From contig CAYUIE010000005.1 in assembly GCA_964444665.1 (NCBI GenBank), positions 62,001 through 126,000 of the forward strand: a DNA stretch of 64,000 nucleotides, in the 5' to 3' direction. Every line of letters starts with the position of its first letter. Positions within the stretch are counted from its first letter, which is position 1. The DNA is from CAYZTY01 sp964444665. GTDB lineage: Bacteria; Planctomycetota; Phycisphaerae; Sedimentisphaerales; CAYZTY01. Both the position numbers and the translations under genes were made by a program. The notes under the pieces are model-generated. The model ran no database searches. It saw only the letters and a program-made list of their open reading frames with translations, and was not told the DNA's origin. Shown here piece after piece: positions 1 through 8,311 of the stretch.

Positions 1-849
1 TGGAACAGTGCATGGCCGGCGGGAGCCACGATGGTTGTGGTCGGCTCGGGCTTTGCCCTGGTTTTGCTCATTGCGAGCAAGAAACTCAAGGTCGAGGTTG
101 ACCCGAAGATAGAGCAAATCCACGAGGCTCTGCCGGGTATTGACTGCGGGGCGTGCGGCTTTGCCGGCTGCGGCTCATACGCCAAGGCGGTGGCGGAAAA
201 TCCGGAGTTGATAGGCAAATGCGCGCCCGGCGGAGCGGAGGCGGCCGGAAAAATCGCCGGGATACTTAATCTGCAAATCAGCGAATCCGGTGCGCCCCAA
301 AGGCCGATTGTACACTGCCGGGCCCACAGCGAGGATAAAACATATTACGCCCAATATACCGGTATTCCAACCTGCACGGCCGCGGACGTACAGCCGCCTG
401 TGCAGGCCTGCAGGTTCGGCTGCCTGGGCTTCGGCGATTGTGTAAGTGCCTGCAAGTTCGACGCGCTTCATATTGTTGACGGCCTGGCCATGGTTGATTA
501 TGAAAAATGTACCGGCTGCGGTGCCTGCTCGAAAAGCTGTCCGCGTAATTTAATTGAGATGGTTCCTTTCAGATATGAAAACATGATGACGGTTGCGTGC
601 AGCAGCAGGGAAAACGGCAAGACCACCCGCACAATGTGCAAGGTCGGCTGTATCGCCTGCGGGCTGTGCGCAAAGCAAACCGATGCATTCACCGTTACCG
701 ACAATCTTGCCAGACTTGACTACGAGAAATACCAGCCTTCTGAGCAAACCAACACCGCCCTGAATAAATGCCCCACCGGCGTGATTATATACCGCGGCAA
801 AACTGCTCCGGCCGCCAAACAACCAGCCCCAAAAACATCAACTGCCTGA
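1..849 (+). CDS. rnfB: Electron transport complex subunit RnfB (5' end outside window)
   Basis: RnfB is the iron-sulfur subunit of the Rnf complex, which couples ferredoxin oxidation and NAD reduction to ion pumping at the inner membrane. The reading frame is open from base 1, so the protein probably begins upstream; the first ATG at base 31 would cut into the N-terminal membrane helix. The visible protein shows the end of that helix, then the RnfB-specific cluster motif CGACGFAGC with a following Cys near KCAPGG. Ferredoxin-type motifs follow (CTGCGACSKSCP, CKVGCIACGLC, NKCPTGVI). The C-terminal tail is short and rich in Ala, Pro and Lys. The ApbE gene nearby fits, because RnfG and RnfD carry covalent FMN attached by ApbE. 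Family assignment is firm; the true start is not visible. Confidence 0.93.
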   Translation, partial: WNSAWPAGATMVVVGSGFALVLLIASKKLKVEVDPKIEQIHEALPGIDCGACGFAGCGSYAKAVAENPELIGKCAPGGAEAAGKIAGILNLQISESGAPQRPIVHCRAHSEDKTYYAQYTGIPTCTAADVQPPVQACRFGCLGFGDCVSACKFDALHIVDGLAMVDYEKCTGCGACSKSCPRNLIEMVPFRYENMMTVACSSRENGKTTRTMCKVGCIACGLCAKQTDAFTVTDNLARLDYEKYQPSEQTNTALNKCPTGVIIYRGKTAPAAKQPAPKTSTA

Positions 850-935
850 CTAATCGTCTTTAGAAATAGATTTCGAACTAATCGGCAGGCAGCTATGCAG
901 CGCTACCCGGGATGAGGGGAACAAGAAAACGAAAG

Positions 936-1565
936 TTATTCTTCGGGTACGCTATAGGGATAGCAACGAATGTCTGCGTATGCGAAGCCGGTCTCGGCGC
1001 GTTCCTGTTGCTCCTTAATCCATTTCTCAATTCCAATTTCTTTTATTCTTTTGCCGTCGGCAAGAAGGTTCGGATAGCCCTTAGCAAGCTCGGCTATGCG
1101 GTTGCAGGGATATTCATCGCAAAACACACAGAGGTCAATCTTCTTTGCGGTAGCGCATTTTCTGATTGGGCAAAAAGGCGGTCCACCTCCCTGCCTGCAG
1201 CCGAGACAATTTCTATCCGGCTCGCAGCGCTCTGTTAAGAACTTCCAGAATTCGTTAAAGCCGGGAATATTGCCGCCCCATTTGTCGTAACCTTCGTTGA
1301 CCATAGTTTCTCTAAGGTCATCGGCCTGCTTGGGGATTCTGCCGCGAATGGCACACAGGTCGCAATACAGTCCGCAATATGTGACAAATTTCATATTATC
1401 CATTTCTTTTATTTCCTTTCCAATCTCACTCTTTTTGTCTTTGTGATGACTCAGCTTGCTCTGGCCGATTATGTTACAGCCGGTCATTGTCAGCGCAAGG
1501 CCAGCCGTTGTACTTAAAAAATCTCGTCGAGTAAGAGCACAGGACTGACAAGACTTATCACACAT
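936..1565 (-). CDS. DUF3795 Cys-rich protein with Tat-type lipoprotein leader
   Basis: The N-terminus has a twin-arginine-like segment (TRRDFLSTTAGLALTMTGC) ending at a possible lipobox Cys, which suggests export by Tat and perhaps lipid anchoring. The mature part matches DUF3795: CGLYCDLCAIRG near the start, then CLGCRQGGGPPFC, CATAKKIDLCVFCDEYPC and a conserved helical C-terminus. The Cys pattern suggests a bound metal or iron-sulfur cluster, but no reaction is established for the family. It is convergent with rnfB and codirectional with apbE upstream. An internal Met just before the DUF3795 core (MDNMKFVTYCG) could give a cytosolic form. The leader is unusual because most DUF3795 proteins are short and cytoplasmic. 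Confidence 0.7.
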   Translation of the reverse strand: MCDKSCQSCALTRRDFLSTTAGLALTMTGCNIIGQSKLSHHKDKKSEIGKEIKEMDNMKFVTYCGLYCDLCAIRGRIPKQADDLRETMVNEGYDKWGGNIPGFNEFWKFLTERCEPDRNCLGCRQGGGPPFCPIRKCATAKKIDLCVFCDEYPCNRIAELAKGYPNLLADGKRIKEIGIEKWIKEQQERAETGFAYADIRCYPYSVPEE

Positions 1566-1667
1566 ATCAACCTTTATTTTGCTTTGATGTACAGAAAATC
1601 TTAACTTAATTTTTTAAATAAATCAAGCAGATTTCATTTCCTCCAGCGTTTCTGACGTGCTAATTAC

Positions 1668-2738
1668 CTATTGCCTTATGTATTGCAAGGCACCGCTGGA
1701 GCGGATTTGTTTGAACTCAGGCACGGAAGAAATAAGAATGGCTTCTGTTTCTGGTATAGTCTCAATCAATGCCAGACCTTTCACAGGGCCCATTACGCTG
1801 ACGGCCGTCGCCAAGGCGTCGGCGTCGGTAGCGTTCTGTGCAATAATCGTTACGCTTGAGAGGCCCTCGGCGCTGGTGCTTGTGGAAGGATTAATAATGT
1901 GGCTGAATCTTTTGCCGTCAATTAAAGTAAACCGCCGATAGTCGCCGCTCGTTGTTACCGCCCTATCGACCACCTCCAGCACCAATACAAGATGTTGATT
2001 AACGAGGTCCTTGTCATCTGTTTTTGGCTCCTGCAGTCCGACCGACCATTTTTGTTTTTCTCTCGGCGGCTCACCGAAGAAGCGAATATCGCCTCCTACG
2101 TCAACCATTCCTCCGGTTGCTCCTGCTTTTTGCATTGCAGCGGTTGCTAAATCTATCCCGTAACCCTTGGCGATACCACCCAAATCAAGCTGCATACCAT
2201 CGATGGTAAAGCTAACGGTTTTATTTTCGGCGTCAAGGAGGAGTTTTTCGTAACCGACTCTGGTTTTGGCCAATGCGATTTCATTGTTGGTCGGCTTTGT
2301 ATTTTTTTTGCCGGCCTCGTGCCATAAGTTTACTAAAGGCCCGACGGTGATATCAAACGCCCCATCGGTCAGTTTGCTGTATTCTATACTTTGCTGCAAG
2401 ACTTCGAATACCGGCTCGCTTACCTTGACCGCCTGTTTGTAGGCATCTCGATTTACCCTGCTTATTTCCGATTCGGGGCTATGAACACTCATCAGGTTAT
2501 CGACAAGCTCAAGCTGCTCGAGTCCTTTTTCAACGCAGGCTTGCGCTGTTTGCCTATCCCTCGCCACAGCCATAATCCGCACGAAGGTTCCCATAATCTC
2601 GCGGTACCCGCTCTCGGCAGTAACTCTTTGCCTTAACCAGCGCTGCTGCAGCTTGGCAGTGAGTATAAAATAAGAAGCCGTAACCAGAATAGCTCCAATG
2701 ATGACAACCGGTGCTATGTAATTAGGCTTTTTGTTCAT
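1668..2738 (-). CDS. apbE: FAD:protein FMN transferase (ApbE family)
   Basis: ApbE moves FMN from FAD onto a Thr or Ser of target proteins such as RnfG and RnfD, on the outer face of the inner membrane. The protein starts with one transmembrane helix (about residues 8-27). Family motifs follow: IMGTFVRIMA, DGAFDITVGPLVNLW, LDLGGIAKGYGID, GGMVDVGGDIRFFG, TTSGDYRRF and HIINPSTS. The C-terminal DADALATAVSVMG segment contains the metal-binding region. A GTG six bases upstream of the ATG at 2738 is also in frame; the ATG is preferred because AAAGG lies about 7 bases before it. Its place two genes from rnfB supports a role in Rnf flavinylation. Confidence 0.93.
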   Translation of the reverse strand: MNKKPNYIAPVVIIGAILVTASYFILTAKLQQRWLRQRVTAESGYREIMGTFVRIMAVARDRQTAQACVEKGLEQLELVDNLMSVHSPESEISRVNRDAYKQAVKVSEPVFEVLQQSIEYSKLTDGAFDITVGPLVNLWHEAGKKNTKPTNNEIALAKTRVGYEKLLLDAENKTVSFTIDGMQLDLGGIAKGYGIDLATAAMQKAGATGGMVDVGGDIRFFGEPPREKQKWSVGLQEPKTDDKDLVNQHLVLVLEVVDRAVTTSGDYRRFTLIDGKRFSHIINPSTSTSAEGLSSVTIIAQNATDADALATAVSVMGPVKGLALIETIPETEAILISSVPEFKQIRSSGALQYIRQ

Positions 2739-2796
2739 AAACACACCTTTCGATAAATGCCTTAGTTGTTTTATTCTAATTTGCGTTTATTCTATG

Positions 2797-2825
2797 TTCA
2801 ACAAGTCTTTCGACACTGCTATAAT
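2797..2825 (+). promoter_or_regulatory. Sigma70-like promoter, possibly giving a leaderless mRNA
   Basis: TTCAAC at 2797-2802 and TATAAT at 2820-2825 are separated by 17 bases. The ATG at 2832 lies six bases after the -10 box, so the predicted transcription start falls on or next to the start codon. No Shine-Dalgarno sequence precedes that ATG. This is sequence inspection only. Confidence 0.5.
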
Positions 2826-2831
2826 GCGGTT

Positions 2832-4649
2832 ATGAACGGCAAACAGATAGTAATATTGGAAGAGCGAGTCAATCGGGAGTTTCTGCCCTTCGTAAGAAGG
2901 CCAAGCCGATATATAGGAGGCGAGGTCAATCAGATAAAGAAAAACCTTGCAGAGTGTGAACTGACTGTTGCGCTTTGCTTTCCAGACCTTTATGAGATTG
3001 GCTCAAGCCACACCGGCTTTGCGATTATTTATTATATACTTAACCGGATAGATTCTGTGGCCTGCGAGCGGGTTTTTTCGCCCTGGCTTGATGCTGAAAA
3101 ATTTTTAAGAGAAAAAAACATTCCGCTGTTTAGTCTTGAATCGAAGGCTTCTTTGAGGAGCTTTGACGTTATAGGCTTTAGCCTGACAAATGAGTTGTGC
3201 TATACGAATATGCTTAACATTCTCGATATGGCCGGCCTCGAGGTCAGAAGCAATAAGCGAAACGAAGATGACCCGCTGATAGTCGCCGGCGGCGGGATGG
3301 CGAACTGTTGTGAGCCTTTGGCCGAATTTGTGGACTTGTTTGTGCTTGGTGAGGGTGAAGAGGCAGTTGTGGAACTTGCCGAACTTATAAAAACCGAAAA
3401 TCGGGCCGGGAATTCAAAAAAAGCTTTACTTATAAAAGCTGCTAAAAAATTCAAGTGGGCTTATGTTCCCAGCCTTTACAATTTTGAGTATGAGAACGAA
3501 AGGATAAAAACGCTGAAGCCTGTCTCGTCCGATTTGCCGAGCAGGTTTGAAAACGCTGTTGTGGAGGATTTTGAAAACGCTCCGGTCCCCCTTGAGCCGA
3601 TTGTCCCCTTTACTCAGGCCGTGCACGAGCGTGTAACCGTGGAGATTATGCGCGGCTGCCCGGGCCGATGTCGTTTCTGCCAGGCAAGTTTCTGTCGAAG
3701 GCCCGTCCGCTGCCGAAGTGTGGGGAAAATCCTTGAAATAGCCAAGGCCGTTTATCACGCCACGGGCTTCGAGACGGTGGGATTGCTTAGCCTGTCAACG
3801 GCAGATTATCCGGAGCTCGAGGAATTAGTAGCTAAACTGAACGAGTATTTTCGGGGCAGGTACGTTGGGCTTTCTGTGCCGAGCCTGCGCGTCGACCGAC
3901 ATTTAAAGCTGCTGCCGGAATTGGTAACTTCAGTGAGGAAAGGGGGATTAACAATCGCTGTAGAAGCTGCCAGCGAAAGATTAAGGGAAATTATTAATAA
4001 GCCCCTGAAAGATGAGGACTTGTTTGCCGCAGCGGAAGCGGCCTACAAAGCAGGCTGGCAGCGATTGAAGCTGTATTTTATGGTCGGGCTGCCGGGCGAG
4101 AGCGAAGAAGACATAAAAAACATTGTAGAGCTGTCACTCCAATTGGCCAAACTTCGAAAACAAGCCTGCCCTGAGCGAAGTCGAAGGGTCGACGGAAAAA
4201 CCGGACAAATCAATGTTGCCGTAAGCTGGCTTGTGCCAAAACCACATACGCCGTTCGGATGGCTGGCACAAAAATCGAAAGATTATTTCGAGAAAGCAAG
4301 AACAATAATTCTTGATGAGAAAAAAGCCCGCCGTGCCAAATTCCTGTACTTTAAATTCCACGATATAGACCGAAGCATATTGGAATCGGCAATGGGACGC
4401 GGCGAGAGAAGATTATGTGATGTTATCGAAACGGCCTGGCGTAGCGGCGCTAAATTTGATTTATGGGATGAATGCTTTGACCCCGCTATCTGGCAGGCAG
4501 CCTTTGAGAAATTCGGAATGGACCTTCATAGGGCAGCTCAAAGGAGTTTCGAGCCCGACGAGATTCTGCCCTGGGAGCATTTAGGCGGGCCGGGCAAGAA
4601 GTATCTGCTTGGACATTTGGAGAAAGCGATAAAAGCAATTGAGAGTTGA
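2832..4649 (+). CDS. Radical SAM protein, TIGR03960-type with B12-binding-like N-terminus
   Basis: The N-terminal region resembles the B12-binding-like fold of this family (RRPSRYIGGEVNQIKK, FPDLYEIGSSHTG, DPLIVAGGGMANCCEPLAEF). The radical SAM core follows with CPGRCRFC, the three cluster Cys falling near residues 276, 280 and 283. KLYFMVGLPGESEED is the later core motif. The C-terminal half has the features often seen with TIGR03960, whose exact reaction is unknown to me. The start is placed at 2832 rather than an upstream in-frame ATG at 2766, because homologues begin close to the KPSRYIGGE-like motif. A palindromic repeat is embedded in frame near residues 445-455 (ACPERSRRV), between core strands. 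Codon use is otherwise like its neighbours. Confidence 0.85.
   Translation: MNGKQIVILEERVNREFLPFVRRPSRYIGGEVNQIKKNLAECELTVALCFPDLYEIGSSHTGFAIIYYILNRIDSVACERVFSPWLDAEKFLREKNIPLFSLESKASLRSFDVIGFSLTNELCYTNMLNILDMAGLEVRSNKRNEDDPLIVAGGGMANCCEPLAEFVDLFVLGEGEEAVVELAELIKTENRAGNSKKALLIKAAKKFKWAYVPSLYNFEYENERIKTLKPVSSDLPSRFENAVVEDFENAPVPLEPIVPFTQAVHERVTVEIMRGCPGRCRFCQASFCRRPVRCRSVGKILEIAKAVYHATGFETVGLLSLSTADYPELEELVAKLNEYFRGRYVGLSVPSLRVDRHLKLLPELVTSVRKGGLTIAVEAASERLREIINKPLKDEDLFAAAEAAYKAGWQRLKLYFMVGLPGESEEDIKNIVELSLQLAKLRKQACPERSRRVDGKTGQINVAVSWLVPKPHTPFGWLAQKSKDYFEKARTIILDEKKARRAKFLYFKFHDIDRSILESAMGRGERRLCDVIETAWRSGAKFDLWDECFDPAIWQAAFEKFGMDLHRAAQRSFEPDEILPWEHLGGPGKKYLLGHLEKAIKAIES
4165..4195. repeat. 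PERSRR-type dispersed palindromic repeat inside a coding region
   Basis: The segment contains CCTGAGCGAAGTCGAAGG, the core of a dispersed repeat family that also occurs in intergenic copies near 4781 and 59345. Translated in this frame it gives CPERSRRV, inserted without a frameshift in the radical SAM gene. Confidence 0.75.
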
Positions 4650-4780
4650 GGATTGAGAGTGTAGAATTGGAAGTAAAAGCACAAAATCCGAAATACGAAG
4701 CACGAAACAATATCAAAATTCGAATGTTTCAATGAGCAAAAAGACGGTTTTGAATATTTGGTCATTTGGTAACTTGAGTT

Positions 4781-4821
4781 TGTCCTTCGATTTTGCTCAG
4801 GATGGTGAGCCTGTCGAACCA
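4781..4821. repeat. Dispersed palindromic repeat, intergenic copy
   Basis: This copy reads TCCTTCGATTTTGCTCAGGA followed by GGTGAGCCTGTCGAACCA. The TTCGA and TCGAA ends and the GCTCAGGA core relate it to the copy inside the preceding gene. It lies in the 213-base gap before the pentapeptide-repeat gene, which also holds AT-rich degenerate CGAATTTCG-like sequence. Confidence 0.65.
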
Positions 4822-4862
4822 TTTCGAATTTCGAGTTTCGACATTCGGATTTAAGGAAAGTT

Positions 4863-6107
4863 ATGGCCAATCCGGAACATCTGAAAATCCTGAAAAAGGG
4901 CGTCAAAACCTGGAACAAATGGCGCAAAGAAAATGGTGATATTGAGCCCGCTCTAAGCGGTGCCGACCTCAGGGGGGTGAATCTAAGGAAGGCGGACCTT
5001 AGCGAAGCAAAGATAGTAACAGCCAATCTAAGCAATGCCGATCTTACTGAAGCGAATCTTGGCAAGGCAGATGTAAGCAAGGCAAACCTCAGCTATGCGA
5101 ATCTCAGCAAGGCAAATCTTAGCTATACCGACCTTAGTAAGGCAGATCTCAGCTATGCGAATCTTACCGGAGCAAACCTTAATAAAGCAGTTCTCCCTAG
5201 GGCAAAACTCGTAAGTGCCAAGCTAATGCAGGCAGACCTAAGTATGGCGAAAATCCAAGTGGCGCTTTTTTTCGACTCAAACCTGCAAAACGCCAATCTA
5301 AGACATGCCGACTTACGTCATTCTAATCTTTGTAGAATCAATTTATCTGGGGCAATTTTAACGGCAGCAAAACTATATGGGACATCGCGTGATGACTGGA
5401 TAATCAAGAATATAGAATGTGAGTATGTATATTGGGATTGGGAAGGAAAGCAAAGGTCTCCGAGGGAAAGGGACCTTGAGTCGGGGGAGTTTGAGAGGCT
5501 TTATGAAGCGCTGCCAATTATTGAGTATATATTTAGAAACGGGATGTCGCCAATTGACCCATTGATAATGGATAGGGTAGTGCAGATTATTCGCGAACGA
5601 CGGCCGGAGTTCGATATTAAAATTGATTCCGTAAATGCACGCGGTATAGCACCTTCTATAAAATTCACCGTACAACATGAAGAGCATCAAGAGCCGGCAC
5701 TAGATGAAGTACAGAAAGAATACAACGAACGGCTTAATCGTTTGGAAGCTGAAAAAGATCGTCTTTATGCGCTATTAGGACAAGCTATCGACGAAGCCGG
5801 CACGAAGCTTATCACTGCCGGTCCCGGTGCTATTGTGGCAACAGATGGGTCTACTATTAATATTCAGCAGCATATTCATAATGCTCTTGAGCTGCAAAAG
5901 GCTATTGCTGATGAGCCAGAGGAAAGTGAGAGTTTTGCCAAGATAGCAAAGAAAACAGCATTGGATATTATTGGCGATGCAATGAAAGATATTGCAAAGG
6001 GGCAGGTGAAAGAGGCGGCAAAGCTAATTATCAAACTTGGTAAGGATTTAGGGCCGATTATTGCAAGGACGGCTGCATACGCCTTTTTCAGGAGTATTGG
6101 AGGTTAA
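4863..6107 (+). CDS. Pentapeptide-repeat protein with C-terminal helical domain
   Basis: Residues about 30-165 are consecutive A(D/N)LSxA pentapeptides (for example ADLRGVNLRKADLSEAKI), which fold as a right-handed quadrilateral beta-helix. A charged middle region includes a likely coiled coil near RLNRLEAEKDRLYALLGQAI. The Gly-rich stretch TAGPGAIVATDGSTINIQQH and a final amphipathic or hydrophobic helical segment follow. Pentapeptide proteins range from DNA mimics to signalling scaffolds, and no specific function can be assigned. AAGGAAAG lies just before the ATG. The C-terminal STINIQQH segment resembles beta-strand regions next to effector-associated domains, but I cannot name a family. 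The gene stands alone between a plus-strand radical SAM gene and a repeat-rich gap. Confidence 0.85.
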   Translation: MANPEHLKILKKGVKTWNKWRKENGDIEPALSGADLRGVNLRKADLSEAKIVTANLSNADLTEANLGKADVSKANLSYANLSKANLSYTDLSKADLSYANLTGANLNKAVLPRAKLVSAKLMQADLSMAKIQVALFFDSNLQNANLRHADLRHSNLCRINLSGAILTAAKLYGTSRDDWIIKNIECEYVYWDWEGKQRSPRERDLESGEFERLYEALPIIEYIFRNGMSPIDPLIMDRVVQIIRERRPEFDIKIDSVNARGIAPSIKFTVQHEEHQEPALDEVQKEYNERLNRLEAEKDRLYALLGQAIDEAGTKLITAGPGAIVATDGSTINIQQHIHNALELQKAIADEPEESESFAKIAKKTALDIIGDAMKDIAKGQVKEAAKLIIKLGKDLGPIIARTAAYAFFRSIGG

Positions 6108-6153
6108 ACTATCCCCAAATTGACGTATGTATCTGGCCAATAGGGATTTTTTA

Positions 6154-6210
6154 GTGGCACGGGCTTCCAGCCCGTGAAGATAGAAGACACGGCCAGGATG
6201 GCCGTGCCAC
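6154..6210. repeat. Compound inverted repeat (GTGGCACGG ... CCGTGCCAC)
   Basis: GTGGCACGGGC at the left end pairs with GGCCGTGCCAC at the right end. Inner self-complementary arms (ACGGGCTTCCAGCCCGT and ACGGCCAGGATGGCCGT) add two smaller hairpins. There is no T-run, so it is not a simple terminator. It looks like a REP or MITE-like element rather than a gene-specific signal. Confidence 0.7.
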
Positions 6211-6236
6211 TTCAAGAAGCTGCTCAGATTTGATTT

Positions 6237-6261
6237 GGTGGGGCAGAGCCCCACCCTACAA
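6237..6261. repeat. Palindromic repeat GGTGGGGC ... GCCCCACC
   Basis: GGTGGGGCAGAGCCCCACC forms a short perfect hairpin and is followed by CTACA. A related element at 59345 has the same arms but is split by another repeat, which marks this as a dispersed family. Confidence 0.65.
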
Positions 6262-6361
6262 TTGAAAGGGAACGATGTTCTTGGTTAAATGTTGCATGTG
6301 AGGAGGGCGAAATAGCCGCTAAAGCTATGCCGGACAAGCAATACCGGATAATTGTAACTGG

Positions 6362-7741
6362 TTAGATGTCGCGGGTGAGAAGAGCGACATAGCCGCCGTC
6401 GTGGTCTATTTCGCCGACGCAGGGCAGAATAAGACTTTCAAATTCGAGTTTGAAATCGGTATTTTTCGACAGAAAATCCCTTACCACCATTTCGTTTTCC
6501 TCACTCTGGATGCTGCAGGTGCTGTAACAAATCCGCGCACGTGGTTTTAGCAGTGGAACAGCGGCCTGTAAAAGTTTAGCCTGCTTCTTCGCCAGTTCCG
6601 ATACTGATTTTTTGCTTATACACCATCTGACCTCACAGCGCCTGGCCAACACGCCGGTGTTCGAGCAGGGTACATCAAGCAGAACCGCATCAAAACTGTT
6701 TTTATAAGAGGGATTTTGAAAGACCTGGTTATACTCGGCAATTTTGATTATCTTAACGCCGAGTCTTTGAGTGTTTTCCTGAAGTTTATCCAGCCGGCCG
6801 GGATTAATATCGGTGGCGATGATTTCTCCGGTATTGTTCATTAACTCGGCCATTTGCGTCGTCTTTGTGCCGGGCGCCGCACAGATATCCGCCACTTTCC
6901 AACCCGGTTGAGGTGATAAGATTTTCACGGCACGGGCGGCACTAATATCCTGAACGGCAAAAAGCCCCTCATTAAAGCCGGATAGTTTGCTGACGGGACA
7001 ATGACTCTTTAACCTGATTACAGACTCGGTCGGCAGGGTTTCGAAATCTATATTTTCACGGCGGAATTCCTCGGCCAAATCCTGCAGATTAGTCTTTAGA
7101 GTATTGGGTCTTATGAAGATGGATGGTCTTCGGTTGGCGGCAAAGCAAATTTTTTTCGTTGTTTCCTTATCAAACCTCCTCAGCCAGTCGCTAACAAGCC
7201 AAGCAGACAACGAAAACGCATTACTTAAATAGTCCTCTAAATCCCGACTTGGGTCCTGCAGCAACTCAATCTTAAATTCGCAGCCTTTATCAGGTGATTG
7301 TGGAATCGTCTTTTGCGTATCGCTGTCCGCAAGCGAAGCCGTTCTTTTGGCGATGGAGCGTTCAATATTACGAAGGACGGCGTTTACGAATGCTGTTTGC
7401 TTTTTGCCCGCAATGGCAGCCGCCTGATTGCCCGACTCGTTAATAACAGCATATTCGGGTGTCTCGGAACAAAATAGCAGCTCATAAGTTCCAATACGCA
7501 AGATATTAAGTAGCTTTGCCGGCATCCGCCGCCTGGGCACGCCTGATACTTTTGTTATGACCATATCTATGCAGCTTCTGTTTCTTATCACACCGAATAC
7601 CAGGTCGGTGGCTGATCTGCTTTGTTCGGTTTGCTCGAGTAGCTCGTGCAGAATTTGGGCGGCGTCGCGACGCCGGGGGGAGAACTTATTCAATACCATA
7701 ACGGCAACCTGTCGAGCGGATTTTGGGGGGGTCAGGGTCAT
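6362..7741 (-). CDS. rsmB: 16S rRNA (cytosine-967-C5)-methyltransferase RsmB
   Basis: RsmB methylates C967 of 16S rRNA using S-adenosylmethionine. Residues about 1-145 form the NusB-like N-terminal domain (SARQVAVMVLNKFSPRRRDA, NAVLRNIER). The methyltransferase domain carries VADICAAPGTKTTQMAEL (SAM binding), the catalytic-loop motif LDVPCSNTG and the second Cys motif YSTCSIQSEENE. A spacer of about 50 residues between the domains is more variable than usual. The length is normal for the family. It is the last gene of a minus-strand run with enolase and a small membrane protein. The start is the ATG at 7741, with a weak AGCAGG upstream. Confidence 0.94.
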   Translation of the reverse strand: MTLTPPKSARQVAVMVLNKFSPRRRDAAQILHELLEQTEQSRSATDLVFGVIRNRSCIDMVITKVSGVPRRRMPAKLLNILRIGTYELLFCSETPEYAVINESGNQAAAIAGKKQTAFVNAVLRNIERSIAKRTASLADSDTQKTIPQSPDKGCEFKIELLQDPSRDLEDYLSNAFSLSAWLVSDWLRRFDKETTKKICFAANRRPSIFIRPNTLKTNLQDLAEEFRRENIDFETLPTESVIRLKSHCPVSKLSGFNEGLFAVQDISAARAVKILSPQPGWKVADICAAPGTKTTQMAELMNNTGEIIATDINPGRLDKLQENTQRLGVKIIKIAEYNQVFQNPSYKNSFDAVLLDVPCSNTGVLARRCEVRWCISKKSVSELAKKQAKLLQAAVPLLKPRARICYSTCSIQSEENEMVVRDFLSKNTDFKLEFESLILPCVGEIDHDGGYVALLTRDI

Positions 7742-7797
7742 AATACCTGCTCGTTGCTTAGCTAATCGAACCCTCGGCGGTGCCGGGGGTTAAACAA

Positions 7798-8274
7798 TCA
7801 CTTGCTGGATTTTTTGGTGCCGAAGCAAACAAATGAAACCATAACCAGGCCTGCCGAACAAACAAACATAGTCATTCGCGCCCAGGGCTCATTACACCTC
7901 ATCAGCCAATCCGGCGCAGAAGGCTCATCGGCATTGCTTTGCTGCTGCTCGAGAAGTATTTTCTCAGCCAACAAACGAGCATATTCCGGCACCCGAGGAA
8001 AAGCTGTGTCAACACTATTCGGCTCGATACCTAAACTTACCCCCGCCAGCCGAGCAAGAATGTTCGGGTCCTCCTCGATTTGCTTTATTACGGCCTCATA
8101 CTCGGCGCTTAGCTTTTGCAAACGCCTGTTGGCATCTTCGTTTTTTTGAATTTCGAGCCGGTATAGATATAACTCGAGCAGCTCATCTGCAAGAATCGAG
8201 ACCGTTAGCGCTACTAATCCAATCCCGGCAAAAAGGCAAAAGAAAACCGTTCGCCACACCTCGGCCTTTTGCAT
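7798..8274 (-). CDS. Small membrane protein with coiled coil, downstream of enolase
   Basis: This 158-residue protein has a transmembrane helix at about residues 8-30, a charged segment with heptad character (about 35-75, LYRLEIQKNEDANRRLQKL) and a second transmembrane helix at about 130-150. The position directly downstream of eno recalls ftsB/divIC in other bacteria. However, FtsB has one membrane helix and a shorter C-terminus, and no diagnostic FtsB residues are clear, so the divisome idea is only inferred from context. It lies 37 bases after eno and 56 bases before rsmB, which fits one transcript. Confidence 0.7.
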   Translation of the reverse strand: MQKAEVWRTVFFCLFAGIGLVALTVSILADELLELYLYRLEIQKNEDANRRLQKLSAEYEAVIKQIEEDPNILARLAGVSLGIEPNSVDTAFPRVPEYARLLAEKILLEQQQSNADEPSAPDWLMRCNEPWARMTMFVCSAGLVMVSFVCFGTKKSSK

Positions 8275-8311
8275 AATTCAACGGCCCTATCTGCGTCTCG
8301 AGAACAACATT

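Noticed and set aside
912..1238. Plus-strand frame opposite the DUF3795 gene
   Set aside because: It is the antisense of a well-supported gene and has no independent evidence.
6048..6254. Minus-strand frame overlapping the end of the pentapeptide gene
   Set aside because: Its sequence comes from the palindromic repeat and the antisense of a real gene.
6154..6261. Intrinsic terminator for the pentapeptide gene
   Set aside because: The hairpins lack a T-run and recur as dispersed repeats.
7798..8274. FtsB/DivIC divisome protein based on position after enolase
   Set aside because: A second transmembrane helix and the absence of clear FtsB residues make the name unsafe; left as an uncharacterised membrane protein.
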